From positions 2,356,001-2,420,000 of the forward strand of contig CAVRYY010000001.1 in the NCBI GenBank assembly GCA_963725655.1: DNA of 64,000 bases, written 5' to 3'. Shown here one piece after another: positions 18,401 to 25,638 of the stretch. This DNA is from CAVRXT01 sp963725655 (GTDB lineage Bacteria > Acidobacteriota > Terriglobia > Acidiferrales > UBA7541). The notes beneath the pieces are model-generated. The model searched no databases. It saw only the letters and a list, made by a program, of their open reading frames with translations, and was not told where the DNA came from. Both the position numbers and the translations under genes were made by a program. Numbering within the stretch: the first letter of the stretch is position 1; the number at the start of each line of letters is the position of its first letter.

Positions 18401-19106
18401 TCGGCTCTTCGATCGCCGCCCGGCGCTGATCGCGGGTCATGCGGGGAATCAGGTAGAGGCCGGCGGCAACGGTTTCCGGCAAGTCGCGGAAGCGGGCGCA
18501 GTCGCCGATCCAGTCCGAGCGCATGGTCAAGGCGACGTAAACCGGCTGGTCTTTTTGGGCGCCAGCCTCCAGCAGCAATTTAACGAACGCGGCCGCGTCG
18601 TCTTCCTTGTGTTCGGAATCGCCAGCGCTGGAAAAACGAAAGAGTTCTTCGAACTGGTCGACGATCACCAGCACATTCTCGTGCGGTTGTAGCCGCGCCA
18701 GCTTCACTGACTCCGCCAGGCCCAGACCACTGCGGCGCAGCGTGACTTCCTGCATCAACGCGCGGCGAGGATCGGGTTCGCCTTCGCCGGTTGTGCCGAG
18801 AACCTCCGGAGAATTCAGCGCTCGCGCCAGATTGCCGATGGGATCGATGCCCGGCCGAAACATGGCCACGCGCCAATGCGAACCGGTCCCGGAAAGGAAT
18901 CCGCCATAGAGATAGGGAAGCAGGCCGGCGCGGACCAGCGACGATTTTCCGCTGCCGGAAGTGCCTACTACCGCTACGAAGCGGTTTTGGCCCAAGCGGC
19001 GAAGAATTTCTTCGCTCTGCCCTTCCCGGCCGAAGAATAGATATTCTTCGTTGGTCTCGAAATGGCGCAGACCCGGAAATGGATTCGACATCACCGGCGG
19101 AGCCAT
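15453..19106 (-). CDS. Membrane-anchored nSTAND-type NTPase with C-terminal helical repeats
   Basis: This is a 1,217-residue STAND-class switch NTPase. It has NPFPGLRHF...YLFFGRE near the N-terminus, the P-loop GTSGSGKSSLVRAGLLP (from residue 48), Walker B VLVIVDQFEELFRF (145-158), the sensor-region TMRSDW, and the ISHESLIRGWERL box (389-401) typical of nSTAND1. A single membrane helix follows at 501-520 (LTAVCVIALAFLALTVYAGI), then an Ala/Glu/Lys-rich coiled coil to about 650 and a TPR-like alpha-helical tail to the end (for example FLGEFDAAQADVDAALRYDG). nSTAND1 proteins usually end in WD40 repeats, so the tail is different. The ATG shares one base with the TIR gene stop (TAATG), indicating coupled translation. 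Likely role: sensing a threat and switching the effector neighbours on. Confidence 0.88.
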   Translation of the reverse strand: MAPPVMSNPFPGLRHFETNEEYLFFGREGQSEEILRRLGQNRFVAVVGTSGSGKSSLVRAGLLPYLYGGFLSGTGSHWRVAMFRPGIDPIGNLARALNSPEVLGTTGEGEPDPRRALMQEVTLRRSGLGLAESVKLARLQPHENVLVIVDQFEELFRFSSAGDSEHKEDDAAAFVKLLLEAGAQKDQPVYVALTMRSDWIGDCARFRDLPETVAAGLYLIPRMTRDQRRAAIEEPIRVAQGEISSRLVNRLLNDVGDNPDQLPILQHALMRTWEFWSTHRSDGTPMDLADYTAIGTMANALSKHADEAYEELPTEGQRSIAKRVFQALTEKGADNREGRRPTSIANLIEVTGANSTDVMAVIAGFRRRGRSFLMPPVEVPLANDTIIDISHESLIRGWERLREWVTQESESAKVYRRLAETAVLYQQKKAGLWRDPDLSNAQLWQQTQRPTSGWAKRYHQEFELAIAFLDQSRRERELEIAEEQRRRDEDLHRVRRQVAQLTAVCVIALAFLALTVYAGIKFKAERSVAVESARKAESERQEAERDKQQAEIAKEQADKSAKAELEATASAQLNYDHANQSLAIAKAKTAEEQQMAQKADAAAKAAGAAAKTAEEAAQKAKRNEDAAIENAWNNVDAFDELPDKIQSQKDMQALSTKLLQGRMDLAGSLLKDDADNSQALALEARDRVSLANLKFNQGLADQAQKVCIANESYAEQESAAGKNYFHRVLASLVLAYAAETRARMGQNKEAEADAGRALDTADQVRTEVKDTYRITILSTAFRAAARADRKLAAEEAAVRNFDAAKLLRQRAATAYLHAAETRKLAFDNPPTADALSEYITDLDGAADLQHDLNQEDDELKTRTAGVQEALASRPNPDSVASDVIFWRYLKRSDTFLEQDKLPEAQSDLDEARKWLVRLEANGHDAKFDSMVADQRSGRLMRERARQEAKQDAPQALRDLKSAQGFHLQSLATTRAIEAGDDPGGHLRSIATGDYNVGKDWELMARLDAPPIAAKDLELARKFYRDEVKDRENVVAADPTDQDAIRDLAEAHADLRDLESGAGNFKAARIEVDAQIVCLRPLASGASPLASDKSSLAAVYGNRSWYDLFLGEFDAAQADVDAALRYDGGKIWILTNKAHALLFQGKQEEAFAIYRKYANQRAYPDDPESTETFAEAILIDFAKFREDPKLNVKALADAQQAVLQFQAAASNPAQAPAQ

Positions 19107-20680
19107 TAGCTTCTCTTCCCGGCCGAAGCTTCGGCAATCCTCTTGAGGAAAGGCGCGAGCGGATCGGGCGAGAAATTTTCGCCGGCGCGCATCACCAGCG
19201 CTTCGTGAGTTTGCAGTTCGGACTTGTCGTCCGTTTGCGGAGGCGCAACATATACGCCCTTGGCGAAAACGGGTTTCTCGCGCCGGGTGAGATTCTTGCG
19301 TAGGTCCATCAACTTGGTGTGGAACCAGTTCGCGGATCCTCGGCCGTAATAGATCAGGCAGGCGTCGCAGATGGCCAGATTTTCGGCGTGGGCCTGGACC
19401 ACGTCGGTTCCGGTGATGTCCTCGGCCTCGCTCTCGCGCGACCACAGCGGCTCGTAGCCTTGATCGAAGAGGAATGCGCGGAGCGCCTGGAAGTCTGGAG
19501 TCTTTCGGTCCAGGCGGTCGCAGATTACGTATATCCGGACTAGAGTCTCGGCTTCATGGGGCGACGGCACGACTCCGGCGGTTCCGGCAGTGTCCTGTGT
19601 TGGAGCGACGGCGACTCTGGGCGCCTGCCGCTCGCGTTCCGCTTTCGCCAGGCTCTCCAAAATGGTGGTCTTTACATCTTCGAGATTGTTTTCCAGCACC
19701 TCGGCGCGCTTTTGCACCGCGTCCTGCGTAAGGTATTCCAGGAAGCTTTGCTGGCGCGCGTCCGCGGGCGAAACGCCGCGCGGCATCCAGATCACCCGCC
19801 GGAAACCGGGATCTGTGCCCCGCTCCAGCGCCAGTTCGGTTTGCAGCCAAGCGTTGGACTTTTCCCTCTCGCCCTCCGGCACCATGCCGTATTCGTTGCC
19901 GACGAGCTGCACGGAGAGAACGCTGCGCGACAAATATTCGCGCACTTTCGCCGAAAAATCGGCCGCGCGGTATGGCATATCGCCTTGCGGGAACACTGCG
20001 TATCCCCGGCTTTTCAGGTCCCGGCGGATTTCACTCGCCTCGGAATCCAGGTCGGAAGTCGTCTCCGCGAGGTAAACGCCCAGCTGCGGTCCGCCGGTTC
20101 GGGACACCGATATCCCCGCCATGCCCTCCATCACCTTCACGATGTCGCCGGCCAAATCTTCCAGTCTCTGGAGATATTCGCGCACATAGTCACCGCCCAA
20201 AATCGGGCGAAACACGTACGCTTGCCCGGGACGGTCGGGATGGTCCCGGTAAAATTTGTAGCCCCCAGTGCCTTGCAACTGGACCGGCAGATTGCGGCGT
20301 TCGGTGGGCAGTTTCTCGACCTTGAAGATCCGAGACTTCTCGCCGTCGAACAACACCCCCAGATTCTGCTGCGCTTGTTCGGTAAATTTCTGAAGTTCCA
20401 TCAGGCACCACTCACGCTTCATAAAGCTGGGGCTCATGATGGAAAGGAACGTGGCGGTGCGGACCAGGCGGGCGCGAATCTTGCGGTCGAAGTCTTCATT
20501 GCTGCGGATTTCACAATCCCGCCAAATCTGGGCCTGCTGCCCCAGGCGGCCGGTGACGTATTGCACTAGGTCTGCATGGAACTGGGCCACCCAACCGCTG
20601 GTTTCCGGGAAATGGGTGTCGTCATCCAAGTGAGCGTAGCTGATGAACACATCTTGATCAAAACCCGGGAGATATCCCAT
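19106..20680 (-). CDS. Multi-TIR-domain protein (probable conflict/defence effector)
   Basis: This is a 524-residue soluble protein. Residues 8-130 form a TIR domain: DQDVFISYAHLDDD is the first strand and loop, IWRDCEIRSNEDFDRKI is the BB-loop region, and SPSFMKREWCLMEL contains Glu95 in the position of the catalytic Glu of NAD-cleaving TIRs (W-C-x-x-E). Residues about 199-305 (GVYLAETTSDLDSEASEIRR) and about 380-500 (RIYVICDRLDRKTPDFQALR) look like two further TIR-like Rossmannoid domains. TIR proteins in bacterial immunity degrade NAD+ or make cyclic-ADP-ribose signals. First gene of the cassette, directly coupled to the nSTAND gene. Which of the three domains is active cannot be told here; only the first shows the Glu. 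Confidence 0.85.
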   Translation of the reverse strand: MGYLPGFDQDVFISYAHLDDDTHFPETSGWVAQFHADLVQYVTGRLGQQAQIWRDCEIRSNEDFDRKIRARLVRTATFLSIMSPSFMKREWCLMELQKFTEQAQQNLGVLFDGEKSRIFKVEKLPTERRNLPVQLQGTGGYKFYRDHPDRPGQAYVFRPILGGDYVREYLQRLEDLAGDIVKVMEGMAGISVSRTGGPQLGVYLAETTSDLDSEASEIRRDLKSRGYAVFPQGDMPYRAADFSAKVREYLSRSVLSVQLVGNEYGMVPEGEREKSNAWLQTELALERGTDPGFRRVIWMPRGVSPADARQQSFLEYLTQDAVQKRAEVLENNLEDVKTTILESLAKAERERQAPRVAVAPTQDTAGTAGVVPSPHEAETLVRIYVICDRLDRKTPDFQALRAFLFDQGYEPLWSRESEAEDITGTDVVQAHAENLAICDACLIYYGRGSANWFHTKLMDLRKNLTRREKPVFAKGVYVAPPQTDDKSELQTHEALVMRAGENFSPDPLAPFLKRIAEASAGKRS

Positions 20681-20827
20681 CCTTACGCCTCCGCCCGCAG
20701 GGTGGCGCGGGGTTCAGTACTTGGTCGTGGCAAGGATCGACAGCCGTTTTAAGTCGCGGATATACGTGAAGATAACCCAATTTCCGGTTGTTTTCAAGAT
20801 TGGCGGACCGAGCGCCGAAGCCCGAGG

Positions 20828-20856
20828 TTGCACGCGTGAACTGATTCCCGTATAAA
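20828..20856 (+). promoter_or_regulatory. Candidate promoter for the OmpA-family gene
   Basis: TTGCAC (20828-20833), a 17-base spacer and TATAAA (20851-20856) lie 48 bases before the ATG of the OmpA gene, in the space between two divergent transcription units. The -10 matches sigma-70 in five of six bases. The -35 matches strongly only in its TTG. Confidence 0.42.
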
Positions 20857-20903
20857 AGATGGCCTGATTGCCTATCAACCGGGTTCGCCGCTCGGTAAGG
20901 ACC

Positions 20904-21737
20904 ATGCCCGTGAAGCCTAGTGCTCAAGGTCTGGCTCTCTGTGCCGTTCTGTTGATTGCCTGCTCCGCGGCTCGAGGTCAATACAGTCCCGACGCGGAGG
21001 GGTGCAAAGACTCCCCGCTGCTCGTTCGCATGCAGGGCAGCACCATTTTCAGTTGCGATCACAAGGAATTCGACCAGGCAACCATGCCTACCAGCAAGGA
21101 TCAGGACGGAAATGGCGTCGACAAGACCTTCGAAGGCGAAGTTTGGACCTGGACCTACACCGTCCGGGACGGGGTGAGCGGCATCCAGGTGGTCCGAAAC
21201 TTTGAGGCGGCGTTCAAGCGTGCTGGGCTCGTCATCGACTTTGAAGATGGTCCGAACACCATCGTGGCCCACAAGGCAAATACCTGGATCAAAGTCGAGC
21301 CCGGGCCTGAAAATTACTCCCAGACGATCGTCAGAGTGAAAGGGATGCAGCAAGAGGTAACGGCTGATGCGTCTTCGCTCTCCGACCAGTTGGCCAGCAC
21401 CGGGCACGCGACGGTGTACGGCATTCATTTTGAAACTGCCAAGGCGACTATTCTGGCGGATTCAGAAGGCACTCTGCAGGAGATCGTTAAATTCATGAAG
21501 GGCGACACTACTGCCAAGCTTCGCGTCGACGGCCATACCGACAACGTGGGCACGCCCGACGCCAACCAAGCCCTCTCGGAGCAGCGAGCGCGAGCCGTGG
21601 TGGCCTGGCTGGTTGCTCATGGCGTGCCGGCCACACGGTTGAGTTCGCGGGGTTGGGGGCAAACGCAACCCATCGCGGACAACTCAACCGAAGATGGCCG
21701 GGCGAAGAATCGGCGCGTGGAGTTGGCGAACCAATAG
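20904..21737 (+). CDS. OmpA-family outer-membrane/peptidoglycan-binding protein
   Basis: This is a 277-residue exported protein. A signal peptide (about residues 1-26, LCAVLLIACSAARG) is followed by a domain of unknown fold and a C-terminal OmpA-like domain from about residue 170: VYGIHFETAKATILADSE, VDGHTDNVGTPDANQALSEQRA, SSRGWGQTQPIADNSTEDGRAKNRRVEL. The Asp in GHTDNVG and the Arg in KNRRVEL are the residues that grip peptidoglycan diaminopimelate in this family. The middle part, with YTVRDGVSGIQVVRNFEAAF, resembles the variable N-terminal part seen in related acidobacterial proteins. It probably anchors the outer membrane to the wall. Start chosen at the ATG with AAGG just upstream; an earlier in-frame ATG would spoil the signal peptide. 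It is divergent from the TIR cassette and not obviously part of it. Confidence 0.9.
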   Translation: MPVKPSAQGLALCAVLLIACSAARGQYSPDAEGCKDSPLLVRMQGSTIFSCDHKEFDQATMPTSKDQDGNGVDKTFEGEVWTWTYTVRDGVSGIQVVRNFEAAFKRAGLVIDFEDGPNTIVAHKANTWIKVEPGPENYSQTIVRVKGMQQEVTADASSLSDQLASTGHATVYGIHFETAKATILADSEGTLQEIVKFMKGDTTAKLRVDGHTDNVGTPDANQALSEQRARAVVAWLVAHGVPATRLSSRGWGQTQPIADNSTEDGRAKNRRVELANQ

Positions 21738-21866
21738 TGGGCGCAAAGGATTTGAGGAAACCCGGGCCGCTTGCGGGGTATCCTAGTCACTAACACACGT
21801 CATTGTGGGCTGGGACTTTCGGTGCTTGACCCCGAACAGGTGGTCCCTACACTTGGGAGAGAATCG

Positions 21867-22745
21867 TTGTTAACAACACATAGCAGGAACACCGCGAAGG
21901 CTGCCGTTTACGCCGCCGCACTGAGCTTATTCTTGCTAGTGCCGCAGAGCAGCAGGGCGCAAGAGGCGACGAACGACCCGTCCGCGGATGCTGCGGCGCC
22001 TGCCGATCAAGGTGAGCCCGCCGCGCAGGCTCCAGCGCAAAATCCAGATCAGACTGCGCCCGCGCCGCAAGCTCCAGCGCCGGCACCGGCACCTCAGCAG
22101 CCGCTCCCCGCGCAGCCGGCTCCGAACGGGACCGGTGCCCAGGGCAATACCACGGCGCCCAAGAACGACCGGCTCTTCGGCGTGCTCCCGAACTATGTGA
22201 CCGTGGAAGGCGGTGGGGCGATTAAGCCGCTCAGCACAGGAGAAAAATTCAAGCTATCGGCGGAAGGCATCTTCGATCCCGCGGAGTTCGTGTTCGTGGG
22301 CGTGGTAGCGCTGGTGAACCAAGCCGAAAACGACAATCCAGAGTGGCACCAGGGGCTGAAGGGCTACGCGAGGCGTTATGGAAACGCGTTTGCCAACCAG
22401 GCCATCGGCAATATCAACACCGGCGCGATATGGCCGTCGCTGTTTCACCAGGATCCCCGTTATTTCCAAAAGTCCAAAGGATCCTTTACCCACCGCTTCT
22501 TCTACTCGGCCACGCGCATCATGGTCACCCGCACCGATTCGGGCCACTCCCAGTTCAATTTCTCGGAGATCGTCGGCAGCGCATCCACCGCGGCAATCTC
22601 CAATTTGTATCAGCCCCACCAGGAGCGCAGCGTCGGGAACACCATGGATACCTTCGGGACGCAGATCCTGTACGACGCGCTTTCCTTTGAGCTTCGTGAG
22701 TTCTGGCCCGACATCAAGCACAAATTCGTCCACAAGTCCAAGTGA
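21867..22745 (+). CDS. Exported protein of unknown function with Pro/Ala-rich N-terminus
   Basis: The function is not recognised. From a TTG at 21867, preceded by GGGAGAG at good spacing, the protein has a clear signal peptide (AVYAAALSLFLLVPQSSRAQ), a long Ala/Pro/Gln low-complexity stretch, and a conserved-looking C-terminal domain of about 190 residues starting at DRLFGVLPNYVTVEGG. That domain contains YARRYGNAFANQAIGN, ALWPSLF-like and QDPRYFQKSKGSF segments and Gly/Ser-rich hydrophobic stretches, suggesting a membrane-associated or small barrel protein. Proteins of this look are, as far as I know, common and uncharacterised in acidobacteria. An ATG at 21771 is in frame, but its leader has no signal character, so the TTG is preferred. 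Confidence 0.78.
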   Translation: MLTTHSRNTAKAAVYAAALSLFLLVPQSSRAQEATNDPSADAAAPADQGEPAAQAPAQNPDQTAPAPQAPAPAPAPQQPLPAQPAPNGTGAQGNTTAPKNDRLFGVLPNYVTVEGGGAIKPLSTGEKFKLSAEGIFDPAEFVFVGVVALVNQAENDNPEWHQGLKGYARRYGNAFANQAIGNINTGAIWPSLFHQDPRYFQKSKGSFTHRFFYSATRIMVTRTDSGHSQFNFSEIVGSASTAAISNLYQPHQERSVGNTMDTFGTQILYDALSFELREFWPDIKHKFVHKSK

Positions 22746-22924
22746 GTAAGACTGAGGCAACTGGAATCCTGGCTGGGAAGCCGCGCCAGAGTGGCGGCGC
22801 GCCGGGGCTGCGGCGTGGATTACCATTGACAACAGGCCAACATATTCAGTAGCTTCACCTGTTTTGCGAAAACGTTTGCTCGCCGGTTTAGCAGGCCTGC
22901 GGCGACCTCGGTGGGCGTAGATCA

Positions 22925-23629
22925 ATGCTACTAAAGAACTTGCGCGAAGAGGTTCTGGAAGCCAACCTCGATCTGGTCCGCCGGGGACTGGTCCTCTACA
23001 CCTTCGGCAACGCCAGCGGCATCTCCCGCGAAGAGAATCTGGTCGCCATCAAGCCGAGCGGGGTGCCCTACGACGAACTGAAACCTGAGCACATGGTGGT
23101 CACCGACCTCGACGGCAAGATTATCGACGGCCAATACCGACCTTCTTCCGACCTTCCCACCCATCTATTGCTCTACAAGCATTTCGCGGGCATCGGCGGC
23201 GTCGCCCATACCCATTCCGAGTTCGCCACCGCTTGGGCCCAGGCCGGCCGTTCCATTCCCTGCTTCGGCACCACCCACGCCGACTACTTTCACGGGCCGG
23301 TGCCGGTGACCGACGAGCTGACCCCGGGGGAAATTGAATCCGAGTACGAGAAGAACACCGGTGTTGCAATTTGCCGCGCCTTTGAGAAGATCGACCCGCT
23401 AAGCGTGCCTGCGGTTCTGGTCCGGAGCCACGCGCCGTTCTGCTGGGGCTTAAATCCAGCCGGCGCCGCGCACAATTCGGTGATTTTGGAAGCGGTGGCC
23501 AAAATGGCATACTTCACCGCGTCGCTGATGGACGAAGTGAAGCCGATTTCGCATGCGCTGCACGATAAACATTTCCTGCGCAAGCACGGCAGCAAGGCCT
23601 ATTACGGACAGACGGTGACAAAAACATGA
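22925..23629 (+). CDS. araD: L-ribulose-5-phosphate 4-epimerase (class II aldolase/adducin family)
   Basis: This enzyme interconverts L-ribulose-5-phosphate and D-xylulose-5-phosphate, the last step before the pentose phosphate pathway. It has 234 residues, the usual length. The zinc-site motif is AHTHSEFATAWAQAGRSIPC, with TTHADYFHG following, closely matching the AraD pattern HTHS...ATxWAQAG...GTTHADYF; a third His is in LVRSHAPFCWG. GNASGISRE and KPSGVPYDEL form the phosphate-binding region. It is first of five genes of a pentose cluster and overlaps the symporter start by four bases (ATGA). A TTGACA hexamer lies at 22826-22831, but I see no good -10 partner. Confidence 0.92.
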   Translation: MLLKNLREEVLEANLDLVRRGLVLYTFGNASGISREENLVAIKPSGVPYDELKPEHMVVTDLDGKIIDGQYRPSSDLPTHLLLYKHFAGIGGVAHTHSEFATAWAQAGRSIPCFGTTHADYFHGPVPVTDELTPGEIESEYEKNTGVAICRAFEKIDPLSVPAVLVRSHAPFCWGLNPAGAAHNSVILEAVAKMAYFTASLMDEVKPISHALHDKHFLRKHGSKAYYGQTVTKT

Positions 23630-25329
23630 ACCCAGCCTTTGCTCTGCTAATCGCCGATCGCCTGGTGAAACTTTCGGGCATCGATATGGCGATCATCGCG
23701 TTCTATTTCGGTTTGGTGCTGGCCATCGGCTTCTACCTGAAGGGGCGCGCCAACACTGGCGACGACTTCTTCATGGCCGGCCGCGAGATGACCGCATGGG
23801 TTGCCGGCCTGAGCTTCTTGTCGGCCAACCTGGGCGCGCTCGAGTTGATGGGCTGGGCGGCCGCGTCGTATCAGTACGGCATCCTGGCGATCCATTGGTA
23901 TTGGATCGGCGCCATTCCCGCGATGCTTTTCCTGGCGCTGGTGATGATGCCCTTCTATTACATCAGCAAGACCCACTCGGTGCCCGGATATCTGAAACTA
24001 CGCTTCGGTGAGTCCAGCCGCGCGCTGTCCGCGATTTCCTTCGCGTTCATGACTGTACTCATGAGCGGCATCAACATGTACTCGATGGCGCTGGTGATGA
24101 AAGTGGTGCTCGGCTGGGACATCAACTTCAGCATCTGGGTGTCTTCGATCACCGTGGCGATCTACGTCTCGCTGGGCGGCTTGCGTTCGGCGATCTTCAA
24201 CGAGGTGCTGCAGTTCATTTTGATCTGGGCCGGCGCGCTGGTGATTCCGATCTTCGGGTTGATCGAGGCCGGGGGCTGGCACAACCTGCAACTCCAGATC
24301 GCGCGCAATGCTTCGGTGGAATATACCCACGCGTGGAAATACCTGGGCTCGTTTAGCGACAACCCCATGGGCGTACACTGGACCGGAATCGTCTTCGGTT
24401 TGGGTTTTGTGGTTTCCTTTGGATACTGGACCACCGATTTCCTGGTGGTGCAGCGGGTGCTCGCGGCGAAAGATTTGCGTTCCGCGAAAATGGCGCCAAT
24501 TATCGGCGCGGCCTTCAAGATGTTTGTTCCGTTCATCGTGATTCTTCCCGGCTTGCTCGGCTTGGCGGTACTGCCAATGCACCTGACCGGCGAGGCAGTT
24601 GCGGTCGCCACGGGAGGCCACAGCTATAACGAGGTGCTGCCGCTCATGCTGGCGCGGTATTGCGCCCCGGGGTTGCTGGGCTTGGGGATCACCGCCCTGA
24701 TTGCCGGGTTCATGTCCGGCATGGCCGGCAACGTCAGCGCATTCTCGACGGTGTGGACCTACGATATTTACGGCGCGCTGATAAATAAAAATGCCACCGA
24801 CCGGCAGAACGTGATCATGGGCCGCTGGTGCACGATTCTGGGCGTGCTGATCAGCGTGGGCACGGCCTACCTGGTAATGCAGTTCCTCAGCATCATGGAC
24901 TACGTGCAGGCCCTTTTCAGCTTCTTCATCGCTCCGTTGTTCGGCACGGTGATCCTGGGAATGCTATGGAAACGTGCCAGCCCGGCCGGCGGATTCTGGG
25001 GGTTGCTGGCCGGTACGGTGTCTTCGATTGGAATGTGGGCGTGGGTGAAAGTCGATCCGAGCGCGCTGCGATACGTGGCGCTGTCGCCTCACGCCAAGGA
25101 TATGGCCGAGAACATCTATCGCGCGATGTGGTCGTGGATTATCTGCGTGACGGTTACGGTGGCGGTGAGTTTGGTAACCAAGCCGAAGCCGGTGAGTGAA
25201 CTGGCGGGATTGGTGTACGGCCAGACCGATATACCCTCCGAGGGCCATCTTTCGCTGATCCAGAAGCCGATGTTCTGGGCGGTGGTGGTGGCGGTAGTAT
25301 TTGTGGTTTTGAACTTTCTTTTCTGGTGA
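23626..25329 (+). CDS. Sodium/solute symporter (SSS family), probable L-arabinose importer
   Basis: This 567-residue inner-membrane transporter has about 13-14 helices. The SSS signature region is visible: GWAAASYQYGILAIHWYW, KTHSVPGYLKLRFGESSRALSA, the Na+-site helix region GGLRSAIFNEVLQFILIWAG, and FGYWTTDFLVVQRVLAAKDL. These agree with the SGLT/PutP fold, which uses Na+ to bring in sugars. It sits between the 4-epimerase and the isomerase, so a pentose, most likely L-arabinose, is the expected substrate. The start overlaps the epimerase stop (ATGA). The stop overlaps the next small gene (TGATG). Substrate is inferred from the neighbours only. Confidence 0.88.
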   Translation: MNPAFALLIADRLVKLSGIDMAIIAFYFGLVLAIGFYLKGRANTGDDFFMAGREMTAWVAGLSFLSANLGALELMGWAAASYQYGILAIHWYWIGAIPAMLFLALVMMPFYYISKTHSVPGYLKLRFGESSRALSAISFAFMTVLMSGINMYSMALVMKVVLGWDINFSIWVSSITVAIYVSLGGLRSAIFNEVLQFILIWAGALVIPIFGLIEAGGWHNLQLQIARNASVEYTHAWKYLGSFSDNPMGVHWTGIVFGLGFVVSFGYWTTDFLVVQRVLAAKDLRSAKMAPIIGAAFKMFVPFIVILPGLLGLAVLPMHLTGEAVAVATGGHSYNEVLPLMLARYCAPGLLGLGITALIAGFMSGMAGNVSAFSTVWTYDIYGALINKNATDRQNVIMGRWCTILGVLISVGTAYLVMQFLSIMDYVQALFSFFIAPLFGTVILGMLWKRASPAGGFWGLLAGTVSSIGMWAWVKVDPSALRYVALSPHAKDMAENIYRAMWSWIICVTVTVAVSLVTKPKPVSELAGLVYGQTDIPSEGHLSLIQKPMFWAVVVAVVFVVLNFLFW

Positions 25330-25556
25330 TGCCCATGTCTGAAAGCCGTGAAATTTCGATTTGGTTTTTTATCGGGATATCCCTTTTGGTTAACGGAATC
25401 CTGATCCTCAGCGCTGGTCTGTATCAGCTCAATCACCCGCCGGACCACACCGTGGTGCTGCTCAATCTGCACGCGAATATTTGGTGGGGCGCGGTGCTGC
25501 TGATTGTTGGGGCGGGATATTGCCTGAAGTTCGCGCCGCGCGCGGGAAAATCGTAG
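25329..25556 (+). CDS. Small two-helix membrane protein in the pentose cluster
   Basis: This 75-residue protein has two hydrophobic helices (IWFFIGISLLVNGILILSAG and NIWWGAVLLIVGAGYCLKF) separated by a polar loop with QLNHPPDHT. Its start shares a base with the symporter stop (TGATG), so it is translated along with the transporter. The function is unknown. A small accessory subunit of the symporter is a reasonable guess, since some SSS transporters are paired with small membrane proteins. The tight overlap and typical codon use argue that it is a real gene and not a spurious frame. Confidence 0.65.
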   Translation: MPMSESREISIWFFIGISLLVNGILILSAGLYQLNHPPDHTVVLLNLHANIWWGAVLLIVGAGYCLKFAPRAGKS

Positions 25557-25638
25557 CCATCGAGCGTCGCCTCACATTCGCGCATTCGCCGCGGCGTGGG
25601 GCGCGTCATCGGATTAATTCTTCCAAGGGATCAGAGTT

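Noticed and set aside
22826..22831. TTGACA as a -35 box for the pentose cluster
   Set aside because: No acceptable -10 hexamer is found 16-18 bases downstream, so I did not list a promoter.
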